Counted from the first letter of the stretch, positions 1 through 5,778 are shown. The stretch is DNA of 6,202 nucleotides from an uncultured Ruminococcus sp. (GCA_947178195.1 CAMWXM010000171.1:1-6202), one strand, 5' to 3'. Notes: generated by a model from the sequence alone, not told the origin. Made by a program: numbers and translations.

Positions 1-68
1 TTATACGGCGACCACCGAGATATACACAAGGATAATCGTCGGCAGCGTCAGATGTGTATTATAGACAG
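1..68 (+). other. Illumina P5 / Nextera Tn5 adapter (non-genomic)
   Basis: This is library-construction sequence left at the contig edge. Bases 1-27 match the P5 flow-cell adapter from its third base onward, with two substitutions, one of them C to A in the AGATCTACAC part. Bases 28-35 (AAGGATAA) sit where the 8-base i5 index belongs and differ at two positions from the Nextera index AAGGAGTA as I remember it. Bases 36-49 are exactly TCGTCGGCAGCGTC. Bases 50-68 match the 19-base Tn5 mosaic end AGATGTGTATAAGAGACAG except at 60 and 62. The clear substitutions are all to A or T. Any open reading frame crossing this stretch is an artefact, and biological sequence begins at about 69. Confidence 0.97.
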
Positions 69-140
69 GACGATCATCTGCAGTCTGCATTTTTGGGTAT
101 GCGCCATTATCCACTTAATTCCGTATTTATTATTTTTCAT
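69..140 (-). CDS. 5' end of a gene downstream of tetR, cut by the adapter (possible ABC exporter)
   Basis: The start is ATG at 140-138, 6 bases after a near-perfect ribosome binding site (GGAGGTG, 153-147) that lies inside the end of tetR. The reading frame differs from tetR and the two genes overlap by 11 bases, so they are probably translationally coupled. Exactly 24 codons remain, beginning MKNNKYGIKWIMAHTQ and continuing to the adapter junction at 68/69. The visible part is the basic, aromatic-rich N-terminus often seen before the first membrane helix of ABC exporter half-transporters. TetR followed by one or two such exporters is a common Firmicute arrangement. That the gene is real is well supported by start, binding site and overlap. 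The ABC exporter identity is inference from context plus 24 residues. Confidence 0.72.
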
Positions 141-795
141 CGGTATCACCTCCGGCAGTTTTTTTGGAAACATCCGCGATGAAAGCCGTAGCGTTTCCTT
201 TAACTTCATCATCCATCAATACCAAGCCCATTTTTGCGAGTGCCTCAACAATAAATTCAAACTTGTGCGCTATTTCTTCGGCAGTCGCGGGGAAAATGGA
301 CGGCATCAACCAGAAATTGATAAGCGGGAGCAGTTCGGCGATCTCTTTTGCATACTCCGTTTTAATTGAACCGTCGCGCTGTCCTTCTTCAATAAGTTCA
401 AGCCATTTCGGAGTAAGGTATTCCCTGTTTGACTTGATCGCGTTCATAAGAATATGCGGGTCTTTCAAGATAGTAATTGCCTGCATATTAAATTGATTGC
501 GTTCGGTATCGGAGCCGTTGATTTTCAGAAGTTCCTTGATTTTCTGCAAGCCGTTCAGATCTGTTCGCTTTTCAACCGCTTCAAAAGGATTGTTTTCAAA
601 GAACATACGATCTCCCAATGTCTGCATAATTTCTTCCTTAGACTTAAAGTGATGATAAATCGCGCCTTTGGAAAGACCGCATTTTTCCATAATATCCTGC
701 ATAGTAGCCGCATCGTACCCCTTTTGGGCAAATACCTCGCTTGCTGCCGTAAGTATCTTGCTTTTTGCAAGCTGGGATTTTTCTTCCTGTTTCAT
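130..795 (-). CDS. TetR/AcrR family transcriptional regulator
   Basis: A 221-residue repressor of normal family length. The N-terminal DNA-binding domain spans about residues 10-58. Its helix-turn-helix is recognisable in TMQDIMEKCGLSKGAIYHHF (31-50), followed by the typical KSKEEI at 51-56. The remaining residues are the helical ligand-binding and dimer domain, which varies too much to name a ligand. The start is ATG at 795-793, with GGAGG at 810-806, ten bases upstream. An inverted repeat directly before that site is the probable operator, which would make the gene autoregulated. The following gene overlaps its 3' end and is probably the regulated target, perhaps an efflux transporter. No clear sigma-A promoter lies between the ribosome binding site and the hairpin of the neighbouring insertion sequence. 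The family call is firm; ligand and target are inferred. Confidence 0.95.
   Translation of the reverse strand: MKQEEKSQLAKSKILTAASEVFAQKGYDAATMQDIMEKCGLSKGAIYHHFKSKEEIMQTLGDRMFFENNPFEAVEKRTDLNGLQKIKELLKINGSDTERNQFNMQAITILKDPHILMNAIKSNREYLTPKWLELIEEGQRDGSIKTEYAKEIAELLPLINFWLMPSIFPATAEEIAHKFEFIVEALAKMGLVLMDDEVKGNATAFIADVSKKTAGGDTDEK
147..153 (-). promoter_or_regulatory. Ribosome binding site inside tetR for the next gene
   Basis: GGAGGTG on the minus strand lies 6 bases before ATG at 140-138. It falls within the last codons of tetR, so ribosomes finishing tetR could reinitiate here. It is the main evidence that the 24-codon fragment next to the adapter is a true gene start. Confidence 0.85.
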
Positions 796-810
796 AATAG
801 ATATACCTCC

Positions 811-839
811 AAAAACAAACCGACTAAAGGTTTGTTTTT
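811..839. promoter_or_regulatory. Probable TetR operator (perfect inverted repeat)
   Basis: AAAAACAAACC (811-821) and GGTTTGTTTTT (829-839) are perfect 11-base inverted arms around a 7-base centre (GACTAAA). The repeat ends immediately before the tetR ribosome binding site. A short palindrome with ACC/GGT half-sites at this place is typical of TetR-family auto-operators. Binding by the adjacent regulator is inferred from position and symmetry. Confidence 0.6.
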
Positions 840-854
840 ATTGTGGCTTTAGCG

Positions 855-879
855 AAAAAAAACACCGGCTGAGCCGGTG
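855..879 (-). terminator. GC-rich hairpin with T-run; IS left-end hairpin and/or terminator
   Basis: CACCGGC (863-869), TGA, GCCGGTG (873-879) forms a 7-base perfect stem with a three-base loop. Read on the minus strand it is followed directly by eight T residues (862-855), the form of an intrinsic terminator pointing toward tetR. IS200/IS605 elements carry a hairpin near the left end that transposase recognises, and in IS200 itself a left-end hairpin also blocks incoming transcription. The sequence cannot tell whether this is the element's left-end hairpin or the terminator of an older gene upstream of tetR. Confidence 0.6.
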
Positions 880-921
880 GAATAAAAATCTTTAGATAAA
901 AGCAGAAAAAGGGACCTCCAG

Positions 922-930
922 TGCTATAAT
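922..930 (+). promoter_or_regulatory. Extended -10 promoter of tnpA
   Basis: TGCTATAAT is a perfect extended -10 element (TGN plus TATAAT at 925-930). At the matching -35 position (902-907, GCAGAA) there is no consensus, so the TGN motif probably carries recognition. Transcription would begin near 937, leaving a leader of about 40 bases before the tnpA start. Confidence 0.6.
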
Positions 931-949
931 AGGTGTAGGTTTGGCGACC

Positions 950-974
950 ACATCTAAGAAGCAAAGGAGGATGT
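950..974 (+). promoter_or_regulatory. tnpA ribosome binding site in a possible sequestering hairpin
   Basis: AAAGGAGG (963-970) is a near-ideal ribosome binding site 7 bases before the tnpA ATG. ACATCT (950-955) can pair with GGATGT (969-974) through six pairs, one of them G-U. This would fold the site into the stem edge and loop and limit translation. IS200 is known to hide its tnpA ribosome binding site in a leader hairpin. The stem here is short, so the structure is tentative; the binding site itself is certain. Confidence 0.5.
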
Positions 975-977
975 CAA

Positions 978-1442
978 ATGGATGACAATCATAGTTTATC
1001 ACATTCTAAGTGGAATTGCAAGTACCATATAGTATTTGCGCCGAAATACAGGAGGCAGGTAATATATGGGCAGATAAAAGCGGACATAGGAAAAATACTG
1101 CGACAGTTATGCGAACAGAAAAAAGTGAACATAATTGAGGCAGAGGCGTGTCCGGATCATATACATATGCTGGTAGAGATACCGCCGCATATGAGTGTGG
1201 CGAGCTTTATGGGATATTTGAAAGGGAAGAGTTCTCTAATGATATTTGACAGACACGCGAATTTGAAGTATAAGTATGGGAATAGACATTTCTGGTGCAG
1301 AGGGTACTATGTAGACACGGCAGGCAAGAATAAGAAGGCGATAGAGGAGTATATCCGCAATCAATTGAGCGAGGACATAGCAAACGACCAGATAACACTG
1401 AAAGAGTATATTGACCCGTTTACGGGTCGCAAGAACCAATAA
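978..1442 (+). CDS. tnpA: IS200/IS605-family Y1 (HUH) transposase TnpA
   Basis: This 154-residue transposase cuts and rejoins single-stranded DNA at the hairpin ends of its element, using a covalent phosphotyrosine intermediate. The HUH metal-binding motif is H61-I-H63 within CPDHIHM. The catalytic helix carries Y125 and Q129 in YIRNQ, closely matching H64/H66 and Y127/Q131 of the IS608 enzyme. Other family landmarks are the start SHSKWNCKYHIVFAPKYRR (9-27), FMGYLKGKSS (77-86) and the W..RGYYV segment at 106-112. Length and every key residue are intact, so the protein should be active as a dimer. ATG at 978 is supported by AAAGGAGG with a 7-base gap. Expression is probably kept low by the leader hairpin and the weak -35. 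The gene has no tnpB partner. Confidence 0.97.
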   Translation: MDDNHSLSHSKWNCKYHIVFAPKYRRQVIYGQIKADIGKILRQLCEQKKVNIIEAEACPDHIHMLVEIPPHMSVASFMGYLKGKSSLMIFDRHANLKYKYGNRHFWCRGYYVDTAGKNKKAIEEYIRNQLSEDIANDQITLKEYIDPFTGRKNQ

Positions 1443-1452
1443 GCAAAAAGAA

Positions 1453-1470
1453 CAGCCGCTTTAGCGGCTG
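1453..1470. repeat. Hairpin 1 after tnpA
   Basis: CAGCCGCT (1453-1460) and AGCGGCTG (1463-1470) are perfect inverted arms, ten bases after the tnpA stop. No T-run follows on the plus strand, so this is not a standard intrinsic terminator. It is the first of four GC-rich stems in the non-coding right part of the element. Confidence 0.75.
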
Positions 1471-1504
1471 CTCGTGAATAAGATGCGGTTGCCGAACCTT
1501 TCAA

Positions 1505-1548
1505 TGCGCCTTCAGGCGCAAGCCGGTATCAGGCGCTTGAAGCGCCTG
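1505..1548. repeat. Hairpins 2 and 3 after tnpA with interchangeable arms
   Basis: TGCGCCT (1505-1511) pairs with AGGCGCA (1514-1520), and CAGGCGCTT (1530-1538) pairs with AAGCGCCTG (1540-1548). The four arms share the core GCGCCT/AGGCGC. Arm 1505-1511 can therefore also pair with 1531-1536, giving a mutually exclusive fold. Both hairpins lie between tnpA and the terminal right hairpin. Confidence 0.7.
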
Positions 1549-1552
1549 TGCA

Positions 1553-1575
1553 AACCACGCGTTTCACGCGTGGTT
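1553..1575. repeat. Right-end hairpin of the IS200-type element
   Basis: AACCACGCGT (1553-1562) and ACGCGTGGTT (1566-1575) form a perfect ten-base stem with a TTC loop, the strongest structure in the element. By position it should be the imperfect-palindrome-type hairpin that TnpA binds as single-stranded DNA at the right end. The AT-rich stretch after it (1576-1607) should contain the cleavage site. Confidence 0.65.
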
Positions 1576-1730
1576 ATGATTATACAGTATTTTTGAAAAA
1601 ATGTCAAGGGGAAATTACAAATTCTGAAATTTTTTTAGAAAAACAATGTTACAGCTTCATCAATTAAAGCCCTTCTCTCCATAACCATTAAATTTTTGAC
1701 TGTTCCAATGATATTACAATATAAAGTTTA

Positions 1731-1760
1731 GCGCCATTCAAAACAGTGTTTGAGTGGCGC
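1731..1760 (-). terminator. Terminator of the two-gene operon
   Basis: Bases 1731-1742 and 1749-1760 form a 12-pair stem with one G-U pair and a six-base loop. It begins 12 bases after the stop codon of the 775-residue gene. The minus-strand sequence after the stem is T-rich but interrupted (TAAACTTTATATT), so termination may be imperfect. Position and stem strength make it the natural end of the operon. Confidence 0.75.
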
Positions 1761-1772
1761 AAATCTTTCTAA

Positions 1773-4100
1773 CTATTGAATTTCTAAAATTAAATTCTTC
1801 CAATCAAAACTATCATCTTTAATGTCAGAACATTTGATGAATATCTGGCAGATTTTATCAAAAATCTCTTCATGGTTTGCTTTTATTTTGGAGATTTCAA
1901 TTTTTGACAGTATGACCCATAGGATGTAAAAATTTTGATTTGTTTTACTTTGAATGTTTTTCTTGGAGCAACTAACCATTTGATTAAATTTCTGAAAATT
2001 ATCACCAGATAACTCCTTTAACTTAATGATGAAGGTTTTTACATCATTTAACGAATCGATAAAATCTGCATCACTTTCTCCCGGTAAATTCGACAACCAA
2101 TTTGTAACACTGTTCTTTTTACTGAATCGTGCAGATAATCTTTGATTTCGCACAAAAATATCCAAATTATCATCCGGCGTTGTTCCTTCTGTACGTTTAA
2201 GATGGGCTAGGAATGCTAATATGGTAATAAGCTCCTCGTTCTTCATTCTCGTATCATTTGCCTTAAACAAAGGAGAGTATTCCTCTGCCAAATCTTTAAT
2301 TTTTTGAGCATATTCTTTTGGGATATACGAATTCCACATCTCAAATGTATTTTCTTCAATAGGAAACGGCTTGGAATTCAGACGCAAAAACAGATCAATC
2401 GGATCGAAATTAGGATTTTGTGATTGGTTGATTTCCACGATATCTATCTGGAAATCAAGTATGTGATCCTTATAAGCCTCGTTTATACCTTCTATTCCAT
2501 CAATGTCCTTTCCGTTAAGTTCGCTAAGGAAACGAAGTTTTGATAACTGAAAACCATACTTGTTTGATTTCTGCTCTATCCCGTTTTCATCAATATAGTT
2601 CTCCTTTAAGAAACCCAAAATTGATAAAATGCGCTGTTGCCCATCAATCACCTCACTGACATTATCAGCTCTTTTGTATATAAAAATAGGAGGTATACGA
2701 ATACCCAACAGTATACTCTCAAGTAAATACGAAGCCTTTTGAATATTATTTGATACCTCTGAACGCTGATAATCCGGTCTAATAATAAACCTAGATGTTT
2801 TAACATCATTTAAAATATCATAGACTGTAGCAGATACAGGGTCATTTTTTGAAAGCTTGTATTCTTTATATTGAGACACCACCGAATTCTTAGCATCAAT
2901 AGCTAATTTCTCAAACTCAGACTTATTTTTTATAAAGTTTGAAAAGTCCATATCAAATATATGTGAAAAATAATTTGCCACAAACATATACCGGTTGATT
3001 ATATTTTTATAGAAATGGCTTCCTGTGGCAAAAAAGATCATATCAAATTCTCTCTTTTCAACCGATATACCACTCCACAACCATTCTCTTTTTTCACACG
3101 AATAGATATCTTCAACCACTCTATCAGTATCCAAATTTTTGGCGATATTGATACCATTCTGCTGGACAATTGATAGTCCCCAAAACATCGTTTCATAAAA
3201 AAGGCAGTTATCCGCTATTGCAGATTTCAATTCCAAAAAGCCACACCTTATTTTATTAAGTATATTTACTATACATTTGAAATCATTTGCAATCTGGACT
3301 GTCGAGCCTTTTTCAACTCTAAAAACCAAGCTATTTCTGATTACATCAGATTTAGAACTTGCAGCAGCAAAACTTTGTATCGGAATATATCTCATTGCTA
3401 AAACATTTCTGGCACGAGAAAGGATGTAGTTAATTTTCTCTCTTTCATTTAGGTTTTGCTTTGTTTTTGGCATAAAAAGATATTGACATTTGTTCAAAAG
3501 GTCGCTGTTTTGCTCCAAGTTTTCCTTAAGCAAGTGAACAAGCGAATCTTTTATGTATGCTGCTCTCTCAATCTCCTGTGACTTTAAGGCAATTATTCCG
3601 GAGTTGTATCTCTTGAATATCTCCTTTTTAATTTTATCTTCCTGCATAGGACTAAGTGCAGGCTCATTGACAATACAAAATTGCAAAACCCTTATTTTAG
3701 TGTTTTTAAAATTCTCTTTAATTTCATCCGGCAAATCATTATAATAATGTCCACCAAAACAAGTCAATGATCTTAACCCCTTGGAATTTAAAGAAAGCTT
3801 ATTTTCAACAAAACGTTTAATAGTTTCAAATCTTTGTCTGCCATCAATAACCTCGTTCTTAGTCCCATTATCAAACAAAACTATCGGAGGTATTTCTGTT
3901 CCTAACAAAATACTTTCAATAAAATATGATGCTTTTTCAGTATCCCAAACATATTTTCTTTGGAAATAAGGACAATAATCAATACGTCCCGCATAACGTT
4001 CGTTAAAGAATGTGTGGGCTATTGATTTTACGGAATTATCAATTTTCAAATGCGTTTTAAAAATGTCTACTATATCAGAATAATCTATTTCCATACTCAT
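1773..4100 (-). CDS. Tandem DUF262 protein (GmrS/SspE-like NTPase domains, no HNH nuclease)
   Basis: The 775 residues contain two copies of DUF262, the ParB/Srx-fold domain that binds and hydrolyses nucleotides in GmrSD and SspE restriction proteins. Copy 1 shows PYFQRKYVW (44-52), IESILLGTEIPPIVLF (61-76), DGRQR (86-90) and FKRYNSG (162-168). Copy 2 shows RPDYQR (441-446), ESILLGIRIPPIFIY (461-475), the canonical DGQQR (486-490) and FLRLNS (571-576). The copies lie 400 residues apart, and the chain is about twice a single-domain protein. Copy 1 has R for the central Q of DGQQR. No DUF1524 HNH signature is visible, since no histidine is followed by xxP. ATG at 4100 has GGAGG nine bases upstream and shares ATGA with the stop of the preceding gene, indicating translational coupling. 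A hairpin follows its stop. A role in phage or foreign-DNA defence is inferred from the family; target and effector activity are unknown. Confidence 0.93.
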   Translation of the reverse strand: MSMEIDYSDIVDIFKTHLKIDNSVKSIAHTFFNERYAGRIDYCPYFQRKYVWDTEKASYFIESILLGTEIPPIVLFDNGTKNEVIDGRQRFETIKRFVENKLSLNSKGLRSLTCFGGHYYNDLPDEIKENFKNTKIRVLQFCIVNEPALSPMQEDKIKKEIFKRYNSGIIALKSQEIERAAYIKDSLVHLLKENLEQNSDLLNKCQYLFMPKTKQNLNEREKINYILSRARNVLAMRYIPIQSFAAASSKSDVIRNSLVFRVEKGSTVQIANDFKCIVNILNKIRCGFLELKSAIADNCLFYETMFWGLSIVQQNGINIAKNLDTDRVVEDIYSCEKREWLWSGISVEKREFDMIFFATGSHFYKNIINRYMFVANYFSHIFDMDFSNFIKNKSEFEKLAIDAKNSVVSQYKEYKLSKNDPVSATVYDILNDVKTSRFIIRPDYQRSEVSNNIQKASYLLESILLGIRIPPIFIYKRADNVSEVIDGQQRILSILGFLKENYIDENGIEQKSNKYGFQLSKLRFLSELNGKDIDGIEGINEAYKDHILDFQIDIVEINQSQNPNFDPIDLFLRLNSKPFPIEENTFEMWNSYIPKEYAQKIKDLAEEYSPLFKANDTRMKNEELITILAFLAHLKRTEGTTPDDNLDIFVRNQRLSARFSKKNSVTNWLSNLPGESDADFIDSLNDVKTFIIKLKELSGDNFQKFNQMVSCSKKNIQSKTNQNFYILWVILSKIEISKIKANHEEIFDKICQIFIKCSDIKDDSFDWKNLILEIQ

Positions 4101-5620
4101 AAACCTGTTCCTCCATTAATATAATCGCAGCGCTGTGGCATGTACTTAGCTTCAAAGCCTGATTCATTTTTTGACACAACAGATCCTTGAAAAAAGAATT
4201 CATTGTTATAATTTATTCTTTGCTTTATAAGACCATCTAAAGCAAAACGATATGTATACTGCCAACTTTGGTTAGAAAAGGCACTTGTTATTTGATGAAT
4301 GGGCGGCATCCAATCATAGATATACCTACATTCATCAAAAAGTAACATATCAGTAAACATCTTTTTCTTCTTTGCCTTATACATTATACGCTTAGATTTA
4401 TCACAAACATAGTGCATAGGATAAGCAAATTGATTAATCACCGAATCATAAAACAGAATACGGTTAGGCTTGTCCAAAAACTGATACATATTTCCTCCGT
4501 CAAAAAAATCAAGTATATCCTTTATATCATTATGTATATCATTATCGCATGACCTAATTAAATGGATTTTATTAGCACACATTAAATAGTCCAACTTTTT
4601 CTCTTTGCCGCATATCTCTTTTAATAATTTATTCACCAAGGAATTCCCACTAAAAGAGTTCTCGCTTTTTTCAGCACAATAATTAAATGCAAAGTATTTA
4701 TATAATGTATTGTTCTTTATTGAATCAACATCATCAAAAGACATATTTAATTTCTGAGAAACCTCTGATACAGATAAATGCTTAATGTAACTTGATGCGC
4801 AAAACCTATTTGAAGGAATAGCTATTGATGCACTGTTGCATACCATAGCAGTTATAAAATCCCCATAAGCTTCATCCAAATTACGAACGGTTTTTTCTTT
4901 TTCTAAGTTAACGTCGTCCGATAATGAAAGGATATTATACGTCTTCACGTTTTTATTGGAATGAAAAATATTATATTTTGCAATCATGTCAATATACTCT
5001 AGATAATTAGAGTCATTTTGATCATCAAAAAATGAAAAATTTGAAATTAAAATTCCAGGTGAGTTTAAACGCTGAAATTCAAATAATGTTGAAATACATC
5101 TTAATGCATGCTGATCCGACACAAGAGATCCACAAGCATCAATATAGACGATATCAAATGTTTTTGGGGATGTTTCAAAAAAATGTTCAATCGACCCTCT
5201 AATAAGCTTGGGCTGCATAAAGTCTGTACTGCTAATTGATGAAAGGGCTTGAAGATAAATATTCCTTTCTGATTCAAAAGCCCAAATATTCTGTGGTTTT
5301 ACCCCCATTGATACAAACTCAAGAAAATCATTTTCAGGTTCGGGACCTGACAAATAACAAACTGAAAGTTCATCGGAAGATTTACGACCTATACTAATGG
5401 CATGCATTCTTTCCCACTCTTTTATATACCCAATATCTATCTTTTTTACTTCATCTTGCTCGTGTGATTCAGAACAATCCATGAAATAATCATAAATATC
5501 CCTAACATATGAACGGCGCACACAACAAGAGTCAGATCTCTTTGTTGTAAGTAACTCCACGGCATTTTTTATTACCTGATGCCTAACTTTGTTTTTAATC
5601 TCCTGTTTATATGTAACCAA
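4097..5620 (-). CDS. SAM-methyltransferase-like protein coupled to the DUF262 gene
   Basis: I do not recognise a named family for this 507-residue protein. Residues about 85-200 follow the order of a class I methyltransferase Rossmann fold: strand and loop VCYLSGPEPEND (87-98), acidic strand end WAFESE (113-118), RGSIEHFF (141-148), FDIVYIDACGS (155-165, with D161 at motif IV) and PGILISNFS (188-196). Motif I is not GxG, and motif IV is IDACG rather than the D/N/S-PP-Y/F of DNA amino-methyltransferases or the PC of cytosine-C5 enzymes. It is therefore either an unusual methyltransferase or a binding-only relative. Residues 281-300 could form a helix-turn-helix, and KAKKKK (415-420) is a basic patch. 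The C-terminal third is unassigned. The start is TTG with AAAGGAG nine bases upstream; no in-frame ATG lies nearby. It is the first gene of the operon, overlapping the DUF262 gene by four bases. Confidence 0.88.
   Translation of the reverse strand: MVTYKQEIKNKVRHQVIKNAVELLTTKRSDSCCVRRSYVRDIYDYFMDCSESHEQDEVKKIDIGYIKEWERMHAISIGRKSSDELSVCYLSGPEPENDFLEFVSMGVKPQNIWAFESERNIYLQALSSISSTDFMQPKLIRGSIEHFFETSPKTFDIVYIDACGSLVSDQHALRCISTLFEFQRLNSPGILISNFSFFDDQNDSNYLEYIDMIAKYNIFHSNKNVKTYNILSLSDDVNLEKEKTVRNLDEAYGDFITAMVCNSASIAIPSNRFCASSYIKHLSVSEVSQKLNMSFDDVDSIKNNTLYKYFAFNYCAEKSENSFSGNSLVNKLLKEICGKEKKLDYLMCANKIHLIRSCDNDIHNDIKDILDFFDGGNMYQFLDKPNRILFYDSVINQFAYPMHYVCDKSKRIMYKAKKKKMFTDMLLFDECRYIYDWMPPIHQITSAFSNQSWQYTYRFALDGLIKQRINYNNEFFFQGSVVSKNESGFEAKYMPQRCDYINGGTGL
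4110..4114 (-). promoter_or_regulatory. Ribosome binding site of the tandem DUF262 gene
   Basis: GGAGG lies nine bases before ATG at 4100 and 15 bases before the second in-frame ATG at 4094, favouring the first. It is embedded in the last codons of the upstream gene, as expected for coupled translation. Confidence 0.8.
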
Positions 5621-5629
5621 AGTTATATT

Positions 5630-5636
5630 CTCCTTT
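5630..5636 (-). promoter_or_regulatory. Ribosome binding site that decides the TTG start
   Basis: AAAGGAG on the minus strand ends nine bases before TTG at 5620-5618. The next in-frame ATG is not until residue 47, so this site is the main evidence for a TTG start. Confidence 0.8.
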
Positions 5637-5659
5637 AACCATATACTTTTTGATGATAA

Positions 5660-5687
5660 ATTATACCATATATTTACAAAAAATCAA
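5660..5687 (-). promoter_or_regulatory. Operon promoter, proximal
   Basis: On the minus strand, -35 TTGATT (5687-5682), a 16-base spacer and -10 TATAAT (5665-5660) form a good sigma-A promoter. TGG directly before the -10 makes it an extended -10. Transcription would begin near 5653, giving a leader of about 30 bases before the TTG start. Confidence 0.75.
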
Positions 5688-5743
5688 TATTACCTTAGCA
5701 TTAATATACAATTGTTCATTACTGGATAATCTAACCCATAATC

Positions 5744-5772
5744 ATTATAGTATACTTTGGTATATTTTTCAA
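5744..5772 (-). promoter_or_regulatory. Operon promoter, distal, with palindrome in the spacer
   Basis: On the minus strand, -35 TTGAAA (5772-5767), an ideal 17-base spacer and -10 TATAAT (5749-5744) form a second near-consensus promoter, 84 bases upstream of the proximal one. The spacer contains the inverted repeat TATAC-CAAA-GTATA, which could be a repressor site. Transcripts would carry a leader of about 115 bases. The 9-codon frame in that leader has no supporting ribosome binding site. Confidence 0.6.
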
Positions 5773-5778
5773 CGTCTT

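Larger units (their letters stand above)
863..1575 (+). mobile_element. IS200-type insertion sequence (IS200/IS605 family, tnpA only), hairpin to hairpin
   Basis: The element contains a single intact Y1 transposase gene, has no long terminal inverted repeats, and is flanked by GC-rich hairpins, all as expected for the IS200 group, which transposes as single-stranded DNA. The coordinates run from the left hairpin to the strongest right hairpin and are a minimum. The cleavage points should lie a little outside, roughly 835-860 on the left and 1576-1607 on the right. A TCAA at 1604-1607 resembles the right cleavage tetranucleotide of IS608, but it lies farther from the hairpin than I would expect. 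No tnpB gene is present. The element is oriented opposite to the genes on both sides and sits where base composition changes. Confidence 0.8.

Noticed and set aside
52..369. Plus-strand open frame of 105 codons starting at 52
   Set aside because: It begins inside the adapter and runs antisense to the start of the truncated gene and to tetR. It has no ribosome binding site of its own.
1207..1439. Minus-strand frames inside tnpA
   Set aside because: They are shadows of the intact transposase gene and show no motifs or start signals.
1443..1607. TnpB gene or functional TnpB guide RNA
   Set aside because: No tnpB frame exists in the window and the hairpin region cannot be matched to a known guide RNA by eye; kept only as a hypothesis for the hairpin array.
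4097..5620. Assignment as a DNA adenine or cytosine methyltransferase of a restriction system
   Set aside because: The required DPPY/NPPY or PC catalytic motif is missing, so only a methyltransferase-like fold is claimed.
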